From Paulinella micropora (taxonomy: Eukaryota > Cercozoa > Imbricatea > Euglyphida): a stretch of 41,900 nt of DNA. Location: assembly GCA_009731375.1 (NCBI GenBank), contig BJOX01000130.1, positions 744,195 through 786,094 of the forward strand. The letters are read 5' to 3'. Every line of letters starts with the position of its first letter. The first letter of the stretch is position 1. The position numbers were made by a program, and so were the translations under genes. The notes beneath the pieces were generated by a model. That model did no database searches. It saw nothing but the letters and a program-made list of their open reading frames with translations, and was not told the DNA's origin. Of this stretch, positions 25,317-34,739 are shown piece after piece.

Positions 25317-25974
25317 TCACGAGACAATACTCCGCCCGATTTTCCTCCCGGGCACATACGCGACATGAGCCCTCGTCCTCTTTCCCGTGACAATGTTTTC
25401 ACTCGAAATTTCCGCCTGTTCGTGTGATCTCCATTCCGGTTTATGTGTCGTTCTCTGCACCTCTACCCTCTCCCTCCCCCTCGACAAATGCAAATTCTGA
25501 GGTGACCTCAAGCCCGGGATCGTTAGTATTGAGGTCCGAATCAGGATTTTTGTTGGTCGACAAAGGTGGTGGTGCGGTTGTGGCTTTTTGCTCACGCGAT
25601 TCTGGTATAGGTTCTGACTGTTGCGGGGCTTTGGCATATTTGACTATTTCTGTGTCTAATATCTTATGCGTAACGCCGTCGTCAAACAAGACACTATGCG
25701 CGGGAAAGCGTTTAGATTTACGGGTAACGGGAGCAGACGGGGCTGTTGCTGTCCCCCGTCGTATCGCCGTCTCCCATTTATCCCCGTAAATTAATTTAGC
25801 CCACTGCTCCCCGAAAGCCCTTGCCGGGATTTCCACATACGTTCCGGACAAACGCTGTCTTTCTTTGGGCTTACGCCCCCTTCTTGCTTTCTTTATCTCC
25901 CCCTGCTCATCACTCGGCTGAGCAACTTTGGGACTCGGAGGCTCTAAGGGGGGCGCGCTCGTGCTCACGAACAC
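25317..25974 (-). pseudogene. copia linker between integrase and reverse transcriptase
   Basis: Pro-, Ser- and Glu-rich frame (MFVSTSAPPLEPPSPK...; GRKPKERQRL; later EGEGEGRG) between integrase and polymerase. Low-complexity linkers are usual at this point in copia polyproteins. A second frame takes over near 25440, consistent with an indel. Confidence 0.6.
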
Positions 25975-26186
25975 CGGTCCCTCTTCTGCCTCGCTATCCT
26001 CGTCAGTTTGCGGAGCGTGGAATGACTCCTCAGGGGGGGATTCCAGAGTGAGGGTCGGAGCGGGAGGGGGATTCCTACCGGGGGATTTCCTTCCCCTGCC
26101 GGAATCTCTCCTCCCGGGTCCTCCCCTGAAACGGTTCCTTGATCCTCTGGGGTCATTTGTTGCGATAGGGGAGGGGGGGGCTGTTG

Positions 26187-27110
26187 CTAATTAACAGAGG
26201 ACATCTCACCCTCAACATCATCTTTTTCAAGAGACTTAGATGCCACCCTCTTCCCCAGTCTACAAACGTCAAAGATAACATCACGGACATTACCGAATAT
26301 TTTCCTCGCAACCGGATCGTATACGCGATAATACCCGTTGTTTCTTTCATACCCGAGAAATAAAACTTTCCTCCCCCTCTCACCTTTCCCCCTCTTTGCG
26401 CCTACTTTCATGTACGCCAAACACCCAATGGGGCGCAAATGATGCAAAAGGGGCTTTCTCTTATGAACAACTTCAAAAGGAGATTTCCCCTTAAAAGGGC
26501 CGCGGGCAAGAGGTAAGAGGTTGCCAAAGTAGGTAGAAGCTTTCTCCGTCTCAGTCCACATGGACTCAGAAAGATCGGCGTCGCTGAGAACCGCCCTTGC
26601 GGGTCCGCCGCACGTCTGGTGGGCTCGTTCTATTTTAGCAACCACCTGTTTCTCCCCTGTCGGAGCCTCAAGGAGGACTGGTTGATTTATATCAATCCAA
26701 GTCTGAAACTCCTTGTACTTACCATATTCCTGGTCACAAGTCAAGAATTTCACTTTTCTTCCTGTATGCCGTTCGAAGAAGGCAACGGCCTTAAGGAAGC
26801 ATGTGAAAAACTCATTCTTATGATGTCTTAGATAATAGTTTAACTCAAACCTAGATGCAAGACATTTGACGGTGAATTTGTATTTTTCCCGTCCCACGAT
26901 AAGGTATTCCACCAACCCTGAGTATCCATGGATATGTGGACCCCAGGGTGGCGTTCTACCGCATGGTGGTCTCTTTATCTTATTCTTTAAGCACCACTCG
27001 CATCTCATTACTCGTTCCCTCCACTCTTTCTCCACTATCTTTACTCCCATATAGTTAGCCATTCGCTCCATGGCTTTTACCCCTCTGTGCTTACACATAC
27101 GATGAAACAC
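26187..27110 (-). pseudogene. copia integrase
   Basis: Integrase inserts the cDNA copy into the genome. The 307-residue frame has the HHCC zinc knuckle (His3, His8, Cys37, Cys40) and an RNase-H-like core with LTCDQEYGKY and KIERAHQT corresponding to the second Asp and the Glu of D,D-35-E. The first Asp position appears changed (HIHGYSG where the family has an Asp). PFKGKSPFEVVHKRKP, RPIGCLAYM and KVLFLGYERNNGYYRVYDP are family landmarks. Probably inactive. Confidence 0.88.
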
Positions 27111-27605
27111 AGTGGCATGTATGTTTTCATGATAGTGAGGACGAACGACAGGACATAAAGCTTAGCGCTTTATCTCCCTTACTCTCAGCCCTCTCATCTT
27201 TCTCATGATCTACTTCAGTAGAGTAGGGTAGGTATGTATTAGGTACGTCACATCGCCAACCACAATACACGGTAACAACAAACAGTGCACGTCATGATAT
27301 GTAGGTGGCTTGGTTTTCTGAGAAAGATGAGAGGTGGGTTGTCAAGCTTGTCCCCCCGGATCCGACGTGTCATCATCGTCGGGCTCGGGGGTCTCACTTG
27401 TGACGTGGGGCGTAGTAGTAGAGGGACCTGTGGGCTCATACCACTCGTTAGGATTGAGAGGTGGGGTGCCTGGGGCATCAAACACCGTCAAGTGGTTTGG
27501 GAGTGCTCTCCCACTAGCCACGATTTGGTCGTCTGTAATGAGAATGGGCTTTCTGAGCACTATCACCTGATTGTTTTGATGTATGACAGCAAAACCCTTA
27601 CGAAC

Positions 27606-28109
27606 CTATGCTGAAGTAGCCACTAACCCGTATTTTAGGTGCGGATTGTAGGTAGTGTGGGCATCAAGGACATTGACTTCTTCCCCATTAGCTCCCGACA
27701 GATTCATTAAAACTTTACCTTTGTACTCGGTTCTAATGCTTCGTTTTGCTATGCGGAATTGTTGTGGGGCCCTCTTAAGACTGACAAACGTAGAGCTATC
27801 CGGGGACTGTGTTTCGCTTGCACCACTATCGTCTACCCACACTATATTGCTGCTGTCAGTTTTGTGATCAGAGTTATTGTCCATCAACATGATAGGGCAT
27901 TCAGAGTGTGGTTTGTCTTGTTCGGGGAATGAAGTGGTGGTGTCTGTGTCCGATGGACTTTGGGGTTCGTCTTCTTCTGGAGGTGTCACTCCACCCAACA
28001 CAGCCTCGAGATCCTCTACCTCCTTTACCATGTAATGGAAAGATGAAACGATGCCTCGTGCAAACGGGTTGTTGTGTTTGGTAGCAAGGGTAAGGACGCA
28101 ATCATGCAT
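27606..28109 (-). pseudogene. copia aspartic protease
   Basis: Contains NIVWVDDSGASETQ (DSGAS at 94-98), the active-site loop of copia proteases that process Gag-Pol. An acidic Pro/Ser/Thr linker precedes it. Downstream the polyprotein sense continues in another frame (27342-27566, VIVLRKPILITDDQ) and then reaches stops before integrase. Confidence 0.8.
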
Positions 28110-28149
28110 GGCATAATATAACTCTGTGTAGAATTCATCATAATTATTA

Positions 28150-28589
28150 TTATTCCCCCTCCTGGCTCGTAATCAACCCGTCTGTCACTGTTCTACTCTT
28201 AAGCCCCTGGTTGAGAGCAGTAACCAAACGTTGTATTTCTTCAATGGGGGGTAGTCCTCCACCTTTTAACACTCGTTTTCCATCCCTTATCCAAACGTTA
28301 CTATCCTCAGCTCTACCTGGCTCTTCTTCTTCCATGACCTTAGAGGGTCCAAATAAAGGTGATGAGGATGTATTAGATAGTGCAGTGGTAGATTGAGAAG
28401 ACGAAGTGTGTCAAAGTTGGTACAGACAAAGTAGGTACAGACACTCCAACCCCTACTGCTCCCCCTACTCCTACTCCTACTCCCCCTACTCCTACTTCTC
28501 CTACTCCCACTCCTACTCCCCCTGCGCGTACTCCCCCTACTCCTTCCGCTATTTCTCCCACTCCTTCTATGGATGTAGTAGTGGTAGCG

Positions 28590-28665
<76 letters not shown>

Positions 28666-29130
28666 GTGTGCGAAGAGATGTAGTTGTGTTGTTGGGTTGA
28701 GCAGGATTGATGCTTTCTTTCCACAAAGTGATGTGTGTAAACAAAGTGGCGGGTTCGTAATACATAGCATCATGGGGGGGCAGCGATCCTAGGTTCAGTT
28801 TTTCTCTGTACTTGCTCACTATCTCCCCTCTCTTCCTTTCTTGATCAACATGAAGCGAGCAAAAGTCATGGTCTATCAGTCTAGCAGCACACTTCCCACC
28901 TTGCACCCCCTTCCTCGCCGCCCCCAATCTCCACGAGCACCTAACCCCTGTATTTGGTACTGTTGCCTCACACTGCTTACTGCTTGTGTATGACAGTCAA
29001 CTACACGTACTAGTCTACCGTGGAGGTTGAGGGGTGGGCTACCTACTTCTCGTAACGTGACTGGGTTGTATTTTTTCACGAGTAATTTTACGTACCCTAC
29101 CCTACTACTATAGGTACCACTATAGGACAC
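28150..29130 (-). pseudogene. gag-like region with Thr and Gly/Val tracts
   Basis: Three minus-strand frames: 28876-29130, 28373-28927 and 28150-28335. The middle one holds a TAC-type array (28585-28665) encoding about 28 Thr and a GTAGGAGTAG-type array (28450-28560) encoding Gly/Val. No CCHC knuckle is visible. Assigned to gag by position only. Confidence 0.45.
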
Positions 29131-29458
29131 TTATCTTTTTATATAAAATAAGGCTATTTTCATATAAATTAGTCTTACTATTAATTTCAATAAAAATATA
29201 CATAATTTTAACCAAATTCAATACAAGCATTCTTAATCAATAAATAGTCCATATATGAATTTCTCTCAAACTCTAAAAAAAGATAACTCATCTATCTTTT
29301 GCCAAATCAACACGAAGAGACATCAAAACCCGTCTCTTAGTTTTTACTGCTGTCCTGAACTTAGTTATCTTTTTTTGAAAAAATGAAAGTCCTCTCCTGT
29401 TGCGAGTTTGATTAATTAATTTTTTTCCATAAATTTTTTTACCACTCTATATAGACCA
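29131..29458. promoter_or_regulatory. AT-rich left end with nested inverted repeats
   Basis: A perfect 14-base inverted repeat (AAAAAAAGATAACT at 29275-29288; its complement at 29363-29376) encloses a second stem (AAGAGAC 29315-29321, GTCTCTT 29332-29338). A TATATA element directly precedes the first gene. It may hold a terminal or promoter region; no terminal repeat can be confirmed. Confidence 0.5.
29447..29458 (+). promoter_or_regulatory. TATATA start element of gene at 29459
   Basis: TATATAGACCAATGACC overlaps the start codon. The next gene has TATATATACCTATGACC, nearly the same 17 bases, at the same distance. Confidence 0.6.
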
Positions 29459-29746
29459 ATGACCACCCTCACTAGATTATGTGAGAAGTTTGAGAAACTC
29501 TCTATTGAAAATAAAAAAGAAACATTTTCTATTACCGATGTTAAAAAGATAATTACTGACGAAATCCAAATGATTGAAAATGCGCGGGCTGGCAAGCCAA
29601 CCGATGTTTTTCCATTTGGTAAGTATAAAGGTAAGAAAATTCAAGATGTTGCTACCATTGACAAACCATATCTTGAATGGGTTATGAAACAGCCGTGGTT
29701 TGAAAAATTTACAGACATTAAAAGTGAAGTAAAAAAATACATTTAA
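29459..29746 (+). CDS. Small protein with FGKYKGK module (DUF3820-like)
   Basis: 95 residues. Residues 51-81 contain FPFGKYKGKKIQDV and YLEWVMKQPWF, matching the short FGKxKGK...YLxWxxxQ module (DUF3820-type) of bacterial, phage and large-virus proteins, sometimes next to exonuclease domains. N-terminal half is a charged helix. Its biochemical role is not established; a nucleic-acid-related early function is an inference from position. Starts at the first ATG, 5 bases after a TATATA element. A related degenerate module follows at 30128. Confidence 0.7.
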   Translation: MTTLTRLCEKFEKLSIENKKETFSITDVKKIITDEIQMIENARAGKPTDVFPFGKYKGKKIQDVATIDKPYLEWVMKQPWFEKFTDIKSEVKKYI

Positions 29747-29763
29747 TAAAAATTATTCTGTAG

Positions 29764-29774
29764 TATATATACCT
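29764..29774 (+). promoter_or_regulatory. TATATATA start element of gene at 29775
   Basis: Same placement and almost the same sequence as the element before 29459, inside a 28-base intergenic gap. Confidence 0.6.
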
Positions 29775-30047
29775 ATGACCGACCTCAACACCAAACAGGA
29801 CTACTTGAATGAAATTGAAAAATGGAACATTGATGTTTCTATTAAAAAGCCCACGATTAAATGGACTAAGCCTGACATTGTATCTTTCTATGAGCAATAC
29901 AAACCCCGCGATGACAATGTGAAAGTAGTTATTCAGTTGGATGCCACATTAGACTCCAACATAGTTGAAGATGCGACCTTCGGTCAGCAAGAAGAGAGCA
30001 CTCCTTTTAAGGCGAGTGATTTAAAGAGACTGGAATTACCGAAATAA
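29775..30047 (+). CDS. Unrecognised 90-residue protein, perhaps 5' part of a broken gene
   Basis: Starts MTDLNTKQDYLNEIEKWN and has IKWTKPDIVSFYEQYK, which recalls a short helical DNA-binding-type segment, but I do not recognise the family. It stops at 30045-30047 just where another frame opens and continues, without its own ATG for 87 bases, into a second FGKYKGK-like module. One indel near 30020-30045 would explain both. Could also be a genuine short gene. Confidence 0.6.
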   Translation: MTDLNTKQDYLNEIEKWNIDVSIKKPTIKWTKPDIVSFYEQYKPRDDNVKVVIQLDATLDSNIVEDATFGQQEESTPFKASDLKRLELPK

Positions 30048-30376
30048 AGGCTAATGTAGGAGAAGAGATAGCGACTGCTACATGTACAGAAGAAGGATGT
30101 ATATTAAAGAAAGATGTTGTTCTTAATATGGAAAGTATAAAAAAAATGAAAATTGAAGATGTTGCTAAGATTGATAAATCATACCTTGAATATTTAATTC
30201 AACAACCTTATTTTAATAACAAAGATGCGGTAAAAAATATTTGTGATATGATATTCTATTGTATTTTTTTTCTTTATTGGTCTTCTATAAAGTTAGCGAT
30301 AACATTAATATTACTACCAGCCCCAGCCGACACCGCCTTTTGTGTGAATGTCAAAACATCGTTCGGTGTTAATTGA
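30041..30376 (+). pseudogene. Second, incomplete DUF3820-like module
   Basis: Frame open from 30020; first ATG at 30128. IEDVAKIDKSYLEYLIQQPYF parallels the C-terminal half of the protein at 29459, but the FGKYKGK part is replaced by a Cys-containing stretch. The reading frame after about 30250 runs antisense into the convergent gene (from 30274) and is probably not conserved. Likely the 3' part of the gene at 29775 or a decayed paralogue. Confidence 0.55.
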
Positions 30377-31497
30377 ATATCGTAAGTTCTGAGATTAATC
30401 TGTTGAGTTGAGGTGGCATTTACATAAATCTTAAAAATTGTCGTTCCGTTGGCGATAGCGGTTGCTTTTGTGTCTGTATCTACGATTGAAGTTGTGGCAT
30501 CAACATCAGCAAAACCAGCCCCTGTTAGTGTCCCATTCAATACCATTCTGACGACATTTGACTTAGTATCTTCATTTGTAATACTTACCAAGGAAGGAAA
30601 GACATTTGAATAGTTGGTGAGGCTATTATTGAATAGTGCTTTATTCCTGATACTTAAAATGGGGCTTTCAGTGGTGCTCGTTTTTTCGTCTCCTTCCGCA
30701 GTATTTGTAATACTGGTATTAATAGTATTTGAGCCCTCAACGAATAAACTGGCACTCGCCGTTTTAAGAATTTGTATTCCAGTCTTTGCATCATTTCTCA
30801 TTACGGCTGTAAAGGGTAATGTCGTATTTCGCAGGCTTACACCATTATTATCATTCGCATACTTAATCATATGAACTAGTTGGAAATCACCAGTCTCTGG
30901 ATTTTCAATTGAAAACTTAATGGCACCAAATCCAAGATACTGAAATTGAATTTGAAATACATTTCCTTTACTCCAGTCTAAGTTTGGCATAGCCGAAGTT
31001 CCATCGCAAGGGTCGTCCCAATCTTCTTGGTCAATATAATCTACAGCATTTCCCGAACAATGTGCGATATTCATTCCTGCTTGATTTTTGTAAAAATAAA
31101 AGCCATTGTTAAGGTCGTTTCCTATTCCAATAAATGAATAGTAATCTTTTGTATCATCCGTTGTCCATAGAGCAGTAAAGCGAGCAAGTACACCCGTTCC
31201 AGTTCTATATTTTATTCTCCTTTTACTTACTAATCCAGCATCCGCCGTCGCATTTGCTTGAGTTTTCAATTCAGCCATATTATCCAAAAATGACACACTT
31301 GCTTTAGTTTCTGTTTTTGTCCATATCCTAGTATTAATGGTATATGGAAAGATTTCTTGTAATACTGGTGTTAATTGCGCAGTTGTTGTTTCGCCGAAGG
31401 CTGTCTTCATATTATCAATGTGTCCATCATATCCTACTTTTAGGTTAATGAACTCTCCTTTAGGATTTTGTGCGATTAAGTTTCTCTGGTGGGACAT
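30274..31497 (-). CDS. Putative virion surface protein with lectin-like beta domain
   Basis: 407 residues beginning MSHQRNLIAQNPKGEFI. The middle carries GVLARFTALWTTDD, IGIGNDLNNGFYFY, DPCDGTSAMPNLDWSKGNVFQIQFQYLG and GAIKFSIENPETGDF. This pattern resembles structural or adhesion proteins of algal dsDNA viruses, with an expected beta-sandwich. Rich in Thr, Asn and Ser, no TM segment. Lies directly downstream of the major capsid gene, same strand, with 82 bases between that contain a perfect palindrome. A capsid decoration or attachment role is inference; family name not known to me. Confidence 0.65.
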   Translation of the reverse strand: MSHQRNLIAQNPKGEFINLKVGYDGHIDNMKTAFGETTTAQLTPVLQEIFPYTINTRIWTKTETKASVSFLDNMAELKTQANATADAGLVSKRRIKYRTGTGVLARFTALWTTDDTKDYYSFIGIGNDLNNGFYFYKNQAGMNIAHCSGNAVDYIDQEDWDDPCDGTSAMPNLDWSKGNVFQIQFQYLGFGAIKFSIENPETGDFQLVHMIKYANDNNGVSLRNTTLPFTAVMRNDAKTGIQILKTASASLFVEGSNTINTSITNTAEGDEKTSTTESPILSIRNKALFNNSLTNYSNVFPSLVSITNEDTKSNVVRMVLNGTLTGAGFADVDATTSIVDTDTKATAIANGTTIFKIYVNATSTQQINLRTYDIQLTPNDVLTFTQKAVSAGAGSNINVIANFIEDQ

Positions 31498-31502
31498 TGT
31501 TT

Positions 31503-31526
31503 TTTGTTTTCAATATTGAAAACAAA
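31503..31526. repeat. Perfect 24-base palindrome
   Basis: TTTGTTTTCAAT followed by its complement, just before the gene at 31497 and after the capsid gene's stop in sense order. Candidate transcription end signal. Confidence 0.7.
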
Positions 31527-31579
31527 GATTGTATATTATCAAAAAAATAAATTAACTATTAAAATTAATAATTACCCAC

Positions 31580-33573
31580 TTAACTAGTTGAAATAACATT
31601 TGCCTTCACCTGAACCTCTCGCTGAGTAATGGCCACGGTGTAATGGTTGTGAGCATTGTTCGCAGTTGTCCCAATGAATTCCCATCGTTGCTCCATAGAC
31701 AGGTCAAGTCCGCTAATCTCATTCTGGCCCTTGCTCCACAGCGGACGAGTGTTATCCCAAGCATCAACCCAGAACCAGTTATATTTGTATATGTCCGCAT
31801 TCATCAAAGCTGAACCCTCAATCTTTGATTTCAAATACATATAGTCTTCTTCTAGGGAGGTATCAATATTAAACTCCTGCTGTCGTGCTCCGTCAAGTGT
31901 GGTGTAAAAATTTACAACCTTAGCCTGTGCTCTGTTATCGTGGTCATAAGCAGTATTCTTTTTTTCTTCGTTGTTAAAAACTGAGTGATAAATCTTCTTC
32001 AAACGGCGACCATGACCTCTGTCAAATCGCATAATAATATTTTGGGTTGTGGATGCTCCAATTGAGTTCTTATAAACATAAGGATAATCAATGTTAAAAC
32101 TCATACCCTCAGTGCTAGCAATCTTCGCCTGAATGGATTGAATGACATCAGGATTAGTTTCAACAGCCAGAAACAAAGCAAGATTAGTAACATCAGCACT
32201 GACAACCGTCCCCGCGGAGCCGACATTCGCAGTGTTAGCAGCAGTCGCCGCACCATTAGTCACTGTATAACTAGCTCTGTCAGTAGCACTCCACACAATC
32301 CGCATCGTCAAAATCTCAGGAAACATAATGGTTTTATCAAGCGCGAAAATAGTATTAATAAGCATACTCAAAGGAATTTTCACATTGATAGCAGCAGCAC
32401 CATTAACACCTGCCAAATACTTTGCTTCGTTGTAATTAACATTTACAGGCGAAAGTGTGCCAGTGCCGTCAGTTAATGCTGTATCGTTATGACGACGAGC
32501 ACTAATGGATGGTTCAGCAAACATAGCAAGAGTTCTTGCCGCCACGTTATCAGCACCATCTGTCATCGCACGAAAGTTNNNNNNNNNNNNNNNNNNNNNN
32601 NNNNNNNNNNNNNNNNNNNNNNNNNNNNNNNNNNNNNNNNNNNNNNNNNNNNNNNNNNNNNNNNNNNNNNNNNNNNNNNNNNNNNNNNNNNNNNNNNNNN
32701 NNNNNNNNNNNNNNNNNNNNNNNNNNNNNNNNNNNNNNNNNNNNNNNNNNNNNNNNNNNNNNNNNNNNNNNNNNNNNNNNNNNNNNNNNNNNNNNNNNNN
32801 NNNNNNNNNNNNNNNNNNNNNNNNNNNNNNNNNNNNNNNNNNNNNNNNNNNNNNNNNNNNNNNNNNNNNNNNNNNNNNNNNNNNNNNNNNNNNNNNNNNN
32901 NNNNNNNNNNNNNNNNNNNNNNNNNNNNNNNNNNNNNNNNNNNNNNNNNNNNNNNNNNNNNNNNNNNNNNNNNNNNNNNNNNNNNNNNNNNNNNNNNNNN
33001 NNNNNNNNNNNNNNNNNNNNNNNNNNNNNNNNNNNNNNNNNNNNNNNNNNNNNNNGTTCTTGCCGCCACGTTATCAGCACCATCTGTCATCGCACGAAAG
33101 TTGGTTCTAGTAGCTTCAACAGCACTAACATTAATCAATCCATTCGCATTACACTTTTGAAGCATACAGCCGTATCCAGTAGCAATATCGTGATTAGGAA
33201 GGTCAAGGAAATCCTTCAGAGATATCTCAGGTTTCCAAAGCATTTTAGTAACCGTCCCGAGATGGTTAAGGTCGCACAGATAAACACCGCTACGGGTCTG
33301 AAGTTGAATTTGTCTAATGGATGAAAGGCAGTCCATAAAAATTCTACTATAAACGTTAGCACCACCTGTTCTCAGAGTATAAGTAAAACTCAAATAAGAG
33401 CGGGCGAGATTGAACGGACGACTGATAAGGTCAAATGATCGTTCTTGCCCACCAGCAGTGGTGACCTCAAAGGTTCCAGAACCCTCACGTGGAGCAAGTT
33501 TATTCAAACGATACGAAGCACTGATATAATCAGTCTTACTGAAGTCTAATTCTCCGCCGTGTTGAGTTGGCAT
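31580..33573 (-). CDS. MCP: Major capsid protein (double jelly-roll type), interrupted by N gap
   Basis: Builds the icosahedral shell. N-terminal part (33573 to 33056) starts MPTQHGGELDFSKTDYISAS and includes SYLSFTYTLRTGGANVYSR. C-terminal part (to 31580) includes PEILTMRIVWSATDR, FDRGHGRRLKKIYHSVFNNEE, FYTTLDGARQQEFNI and YNWFWVDAWDN, a layout typical of Polinton-like and virophage capsids. N from 32579 to 33055 splits it, but the same 47 bases flank both sides of the gap. If those are one sequence the frame is continuous at 489 codons, a normal size. Predicted by family resemblance, no fold computed. Confidence 0.85.
32579..33055. other. 477-N gap flanked by an identical 47-base repeat
   Basis: 32532-32578 and 33056-33102 are the same sequence. 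This indicates a gap inserted between overlapping contig ends rather than missing sequence. Confidence 0.85.
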
Positions 33574-33661
33574 TTTGTTTTTGATTTTTAGGCAGTTGAG
33601 ATTATTAACTAATTCAGAAGAATATATTTACAGAAAAAAATAAATAATTCTAAAATTAATT

Positions 33662-33799
33662 GATATTTTATTCTGACTTCGTGAGGATTCGACTTCGTCG
33701 AATCTGTATCATAAAACATCGTAAGCCATTAACTTACCTTTTTCGATGTTTGACAATAAACGAGAGTGCGAATAGCACGAAGTGAAATTGTCAAATATC
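33662..33799. repeat. Intergenic hairpin pair 1
   Basis: Hairpin A: GATATTTTAT (33662-33671) with ATAAAACATC (33711-33720), enclosing a perfect stem GATTCGA/TCGAATC (33686-33704). Hairpin B: GATGTTTGACAAT (33745-33757) with ATTGTCAAATATC (33787-33799), beginning right after the minor capsid gene's stop in sense order. Confidence 0.85.
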
Positions 33800-33800
33800 T

Positions 33801-34613
33801 TTATCTCTGTTTCAAAAGATTGAAGAATGATGTAAATAAATTAAAATAATTAGTCTCTCTGTAAATTAATAATGTCATTACAATACCTAACCCATTAAGA
33901 TTAATCGCTTGGTCGTTTTCGTCTGTAAGATAAAACCTATATACATTATTTGAACTGGAGGATAATTTCTTACCATACTCAGACCCACTTCCGTCGTATA
34001 TAACGGCTCCAAAAGGAATTTCGTTGGCAGTGTATATTTCTTGTAGCACATGATTATCACCTTCCCCCACTAAGTCTGATTGAAGATACAAAGTTTTTTC
34101 ACCAGTTAGAATAATTACATTTGGCGATTTAATAAAATCATTAGTAAAGAAATATGTTGAATTTCTATCAAAACCCATTACCTCATGAATACGTGTATCA
34201 GCATCAAATATAAACCGCGGTTGAATACCTCCGTTATTTGACACACTGAATGTTAATTTGCCATCCTCCGCTTCTGTGTTTGTATTGTTGCTTGAGACAA
34301 CATAAGTATAGTCATTCGGACTTTCTGCCGTCAGTATCTCAGACAACTTATTTTTTAAGTTGTTCATTGTGTAGTTGCCCTCAGGTATTGTAATTAAAGC
34401 CTCATACCCGTCTTCGCTAAGTGTAAAAGTATTATATGGTGAAGCCACAGAGTAATACGACTTTGGAACATAGATATGAAGAATTTTGCAGTGAGTTGGA
34501 TTGTCTAGTGATTTTAAGTTTATCTCGTGTGTAAAGTCGCTGTCTGAACCCGTTATTCGGTTTTTGCTATTTATGTAATAGATGCCAGAACTTCTTCCTC
34601 CCTTGTACTCCAT
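33801..34613 (-). CDS. Penton-like minor capsid protein
   Basis: 270 residues from ATG at 34613 (MEYKGGRSSGIYYINSKNR). An upstream in-frame ATG at 34769 would add a 52-residue leader lying in the intergenic hairpin region and overlapping the protease gene, so the shorter start is preferred. IYYINSKNRITGSDSDF and ILHIYVPKSYYSV match the single-jelly-roll vertex (penton) proteins of Polinton-like viruses and virophages, which close the five-fold vertices. Located between the major capsid and protease genes on the same strand, as expected for a morphogenesis block. No fold could be computed. Confidence 0.75.
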   Translation of the reverse strand: MEYKGGRSSGIYYINSKNRITGSDSDFTHEINLKSLDNPTHCKILHIYVPKSYYSVASPYNTFTLSEDGYEALITIPEGNYTMNNLKNKLSEILTAESPNDYTYVVSSNNTNTEAEDGKLTFSVSNNGGIQPRFIFDADTRIHEVMGFDRNSTYFFTNDFIKSPNVIILTGEKTLYLQSDLVGEGDNHVLQEIYTANEIPFGAVIYDGSGSEYGKKLSSSSNNVYRFYLTDENDQAINLNGLGIVMTLLIYRETNYFNLFTSFFNLLKQR

Positions 34614-34704
34614 GCTACGACCTTCGGTCTCCGCTTGCTTCGCCACTTCGTGCTTATGTTTAACTTTTAGTCTATATATGTATCCATATCTTATTAAAAA
34701 AAAC

Positions 34705-34739
34705 GATGTTTGTTGAAGACGAAGTCTGAAACAAATATC
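34705..34739. repeat. Intergenic hairpin 2 (B type)
   Basis: GATGTTTGTT (34705-34714) pairs with AACAAATATC (34730-34739). The TGA stop of the protease gene lies within the outer arm (minus strand TGATATTTG). A degraded A-type remnant (cacttcgtgctta) lies near 34647-34660. Confidence 0.75.

Larger units (their letters stand above)
23539..29130 (-). mobile_element. Degenerate Ty1/copia-like retrotransposon
   Basis: Reading right to left on the minus strand: gag-like sequence, DSGAS aspartic protease, HHCC integrase, reverse transcriptase with FHVDD, then RNase H. Integrase before reverse transcriptase is the copia order (gypsy has the reverse). Stops and frame changes separate the parts, so it cannot make an intact polyprotein as assembled. 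GC content is higher than in the viral region to its right. No LTR pair was recognised; the right end abuts the AT-rich viral element. Confidence 0.88.
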
